Assembly: GCA_023489135.1 (NCBI GenBank)
Contig: JAMDCE010000572.1
Location: 1-6,816, forward strand
Reading direction: 5' to 3'
DNA from: Chloroflexota bacterium
GTDB taxonomy: Bacteria; Chloroflexota; Chloroflexia; JAMDCE01
Length of the DNA stretch: 6,816 nucleotides
The translations under genes and the position numbers were made by a program. Below are positions 5,572-6,816 of the stretch, piece by piece (the first letter of the stretch is position 1; every line of letters begins with the position of its first letter). The notes below the pieces were generated by a model. The model worked only from the letters and a program-made list of their open reading frames with translations. It was not told the DNA's origin and did not search any database.

Positions 5572-5633
5572 ATGTAGCGCGGGGGCTTGTCCCCCGCCTG
5601 GGTGCGGGCGGGGGACAAGCCCCCGCGCTACAT
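5572..5633. repeat. Perfect 27-bp inverted repeat (palindromic element)
   Basis: The arms at 5572-5598 and 5607-5633 are perfect inverted copies, 27 bp each, with an 8-nt loop (TGGGTGCG). They are very GC-rich apart from the ATGTAG/CTACAT ends. No T-tract follows on either strand, so it does not look like an intrinsic terminator. I recall similar GTAGCGCGGGGGCTTG-type palindromes dispersed in many environmental genomes, which points to a REP/MITE-like element. It lies between the epimerase and the glycosyltransferase. In RNA it would form a very stable stem that could attenuate expression of downstream genes or protect the epimerase message. Confidence 0.9.
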
Positions 5634-5673
5634 TGTCTCGCTGTAATTCGTTTTTTTCAGTAGGGCGCCGAGA

Positions 5674-6603
5674 TTATCGCCGAGCCTGTGAGCGGAAGAA
5701 ATCAACCGTTCTTCTAAGCCCTTCTTCCAGACTAATCGTGGGGCTCCATCCCAGCCCCCGCTGCGCCTTTGAGGCGTCGAGGTAAATCTTGAAGGTCTCG
5801 CCCGCCTTGGCCGGGCCGTGTTTCGCCTCCAGCGGGTAGCCGGTGATGTCCTTGAGCTTGGAGTAAATCTCGTTGACGTCGGTGCCTTTTCCGCAGCCAA
5901 TGTTGTATATCTCGCCGCCGCTGCGCTCCATGGCCAGCAGGTTGGCCTGCACGCAGTCTCCCACGTAGGCGAAATCACGCTCCTGCTGGCCGTTGCCGTT
6001 GATGACCACCTGCTCGCCGCGAAGCATCTGGCCGATGAAGATGGCCACCACTCCGGCCTCCCCCAGGGGGTCCTGCCGAGGCCCGTACACGTTGGGATAG
6101 CGCAGCACGGCGTAGTTCAGCCCATAGAGCTGGCGGTACATATACAGATAGTGCTCCGGCGCGTGCTTGGTCGCGCCGTACTGGCAGATGGGATCCACCG
6201 GGTGCTTCTCATCGCAGGGGAGGTAGACCGGCTCGCCGTACACCGCCCCACCGCTGGAAATGTAGATCAGGTTCTTCACGTCGTATTTCTTGCAGCACTC
6301 GATGATGTTCAGCGAGCCCAGCACGTTGATTTCCGCGTCCAGTATCGGCTTCTGCACCGAGATGCGCACGCTAATCTGGGCCGCGTGGTGGTCCACAAAG
6401 TCCGGGCGCTCCCGCTCGAAGACCTCCTCCAGGAGGGCTAGATTGCGAATGTCCACTCGGTGCAGTCTGGCCTTCGGGTTCAGGTTCTCTTCCCTGCCCG
6501 TCGACAGGTCGTCCACGATGGCGACCTCGTAGCCCGCGCCGATCAGTCCGTCCACCACGTTGGAGCCGATGAACCCAGCCCCACCCGTAACCAACACCTT
6601 CAT
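5674..6603 (-). CDS. galE: NAD-dependent epimerase, UDP-glucose 4-epimerase type
   Basis: This 309-residue extended short-chain dehydrogenase/reductase most likely interconverts UDP-glucose and UDP-galactose (or the N-acetyl forms) using tightly bound NAD. The Rossmann motif GGAGFIG is at residues 7-13, with Asp31/Asp32 after the second strand for the NAD ribose. HHAAQ is at 72-76, the SSGG active-site segment at 116-119, and the catalytic pair Tyr142/Lys146 in YGATK. RYPNVYGPRQDP at 168-179 and the C-terminal substrate-binding region are complete. The SSGG and HPVDP-x-YGATKHxxEHYL pattern is typical of the shorter prokaryotic UDP-glucose 4-epimerases. Related SDR sugar epimerases cannot be excluded. 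ATG 6603 has GAGGAG (6610-6615) 6 nt upstream. It is first in a minus-strand group with the glycosyltransferase and phosphoesterase, behind a predicted promoter at 6661-6689. Confidence 0.92.
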   Translation of the reverse strand: MKVLVTGGAGFIGSNVVDGLIGAGYEVAIVDDLSTGREENLNPKARLHRVDIRNLALLEEVFERERPDFVDHHAAQISVRISVQKPILDAEINVLGSLNIIECCKKYDVKNLIYISSGGAVYGEPVYLPCDEKHPVDPICQYGATKHAPEHYLYMYRQLYGLNYAVLRYPNVYGPRQDPLGEAGVVAIFIGQMLRGEQVVINGNGQQERDFAYVGDCVQANLLAMERSGGEIYNIGCGKGTDVNEIYSKLKDITGYPLEAKHGPAKAGETFKIYLDASKAQRGLGWSPTISLEEGLRRTVDFFRSQARR

Positions 6604-6660
6604 CAGCAGCTCCTCAGCCTAGAGTAGAAAACCAGAGTACTAAGCTCTCCAGCGCTTTCT

Positions 6661-6689
6661 ATGTTACCATCAATTGTCTGCGCTGTCCA
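6661..6689 (-). promoter_or_regulatory. Predicted sigma70-type promoter for the epimerase group
   Basis: Read on the minus strand, TGGACA (6684-6689) and TAACAT (6661-6666) are separated by 17 bp. The -10 is preceded by TGG, an extended -10 feature. Matches to consensus are five and four of six. Transcription would begin near 6654, leaving a leader of about 50 nt before ATG 6603. Confidence 0.5.
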
Positions 6690-6816
6690 CTGAAATTGCA
6701 CCATAAGGACGGGGGGCAGGAATCATATGCTTTACTGCTGTGTGCCTTGCGGCCGTAAGAGCAGTGCGTGTATTATTTCAGCGAGGCATTCGCGCATCGG
6801 ACTGCTATCGGTGACT
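6690..6816. other. Window edge without a supported gene
   Basis: This stretch lies upstream of the epimerase promoter. On the + strand a frame is open from ATG 6729 to the window end (30 codons, beginning MLYCCVPCGRK), with CAGG 6 nt before it. It could be the start of a divergent gene, but it is too short to judge. I see no promoter, repeat or RNA gene here. Confidence 0.3.

Noticed and set aside
4852..5577. Plus-strand frame of 241 codons opposite the glycosyltransferase
   Set aside because: There are no recognisable motifs, and the opposite strand carries the GT-A start and DxD motif.
5572..5640. Intrinsic terminator at the perfect palindrome
   Set aside because: No run of T follows the stem in either direction.
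5818..6441. Plus-strand frame of 207 codons opposite the epimerase
   Set aside because: It is antisense to a complete SDR epimerase and has no domain of its own.
1..6816. CRISPR array, toxin-antitoxin or defence module
   Set aside because: No regularly spaced direct repeats and no proteins of those families are present; the small genes are membrane or CxxC proteins without toxin or antitoxin features.

Overview
The window is about 6.8 kb of GC-rich bacterial DNA with ordinary housekeeping and cell-envelope genes. I see no phage module, CRISPR array, rRNA or tRNA. Four sites match sigma70-type promoters with 17-bp spacers, and TTG or GTG starts with Shine-Dalgarno sequences are frequent. The secreted M23 peptidase ends in a short tail of the YLPxVxR type, which I associate from memory with secreted proteins of Chloroflexota. 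Together with the small YtxG/YtxH-like membrane pair, this makes an environmental Chloroflexota or similar lineage my best guess. That placement is inference.

Left part, + strand (1-2334): a broken transposase remnant is followed by a consensus promoter (TTGACA-17-TATAAT) and a stand-alone NifU/IscU-type Fe-S scaffold gene. A gap of about 330 bp carries an imperfect inverted repeat. Then comes a gene for a secreted M23 (LytM-like) metallopeptidase, with its own promoter and a likely TTG start.

Middle part (2335-3815): a 62-residue CxxC/CxxC protein lies on the minus strand, convergent with the peptidase gene. It is followed by three small + strand membrane-protein genes: a three-helix protein of unknown function, a YtxG/DUF948-like protein and a YtxH-domain protein. 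The last two form a tight operon behind a strong predicted promoter.

Right part, minus strand (3812-6689): transcription probably starts near 6654 and runs through an NAD-dependent sugar-nucleotide epimerase (UDP-glucose 4-epimerase type), a GT-A-fold glycosyltransferase-like protein and a membrane-anchored metallophosphoesterase. A perfect 27-bp inverted repeat sits between the epimerase and the glycosyltransferase. The epimerase and glycosyltransferase suggest surface-glycan synthesis. The phosphoesterase follows only 5 bp after the glycosyltransferase and ends tail to tail with the YtxH gene, the two stop codons sharing one CTAG. The last 127 bp (6690-6816) hold no convincing gene.

I did not find an evident new defence or mobile system. 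The most informative observations are the coherent promoter set, the corrected starts, the two repeat elements and the overlapping convergent stops.
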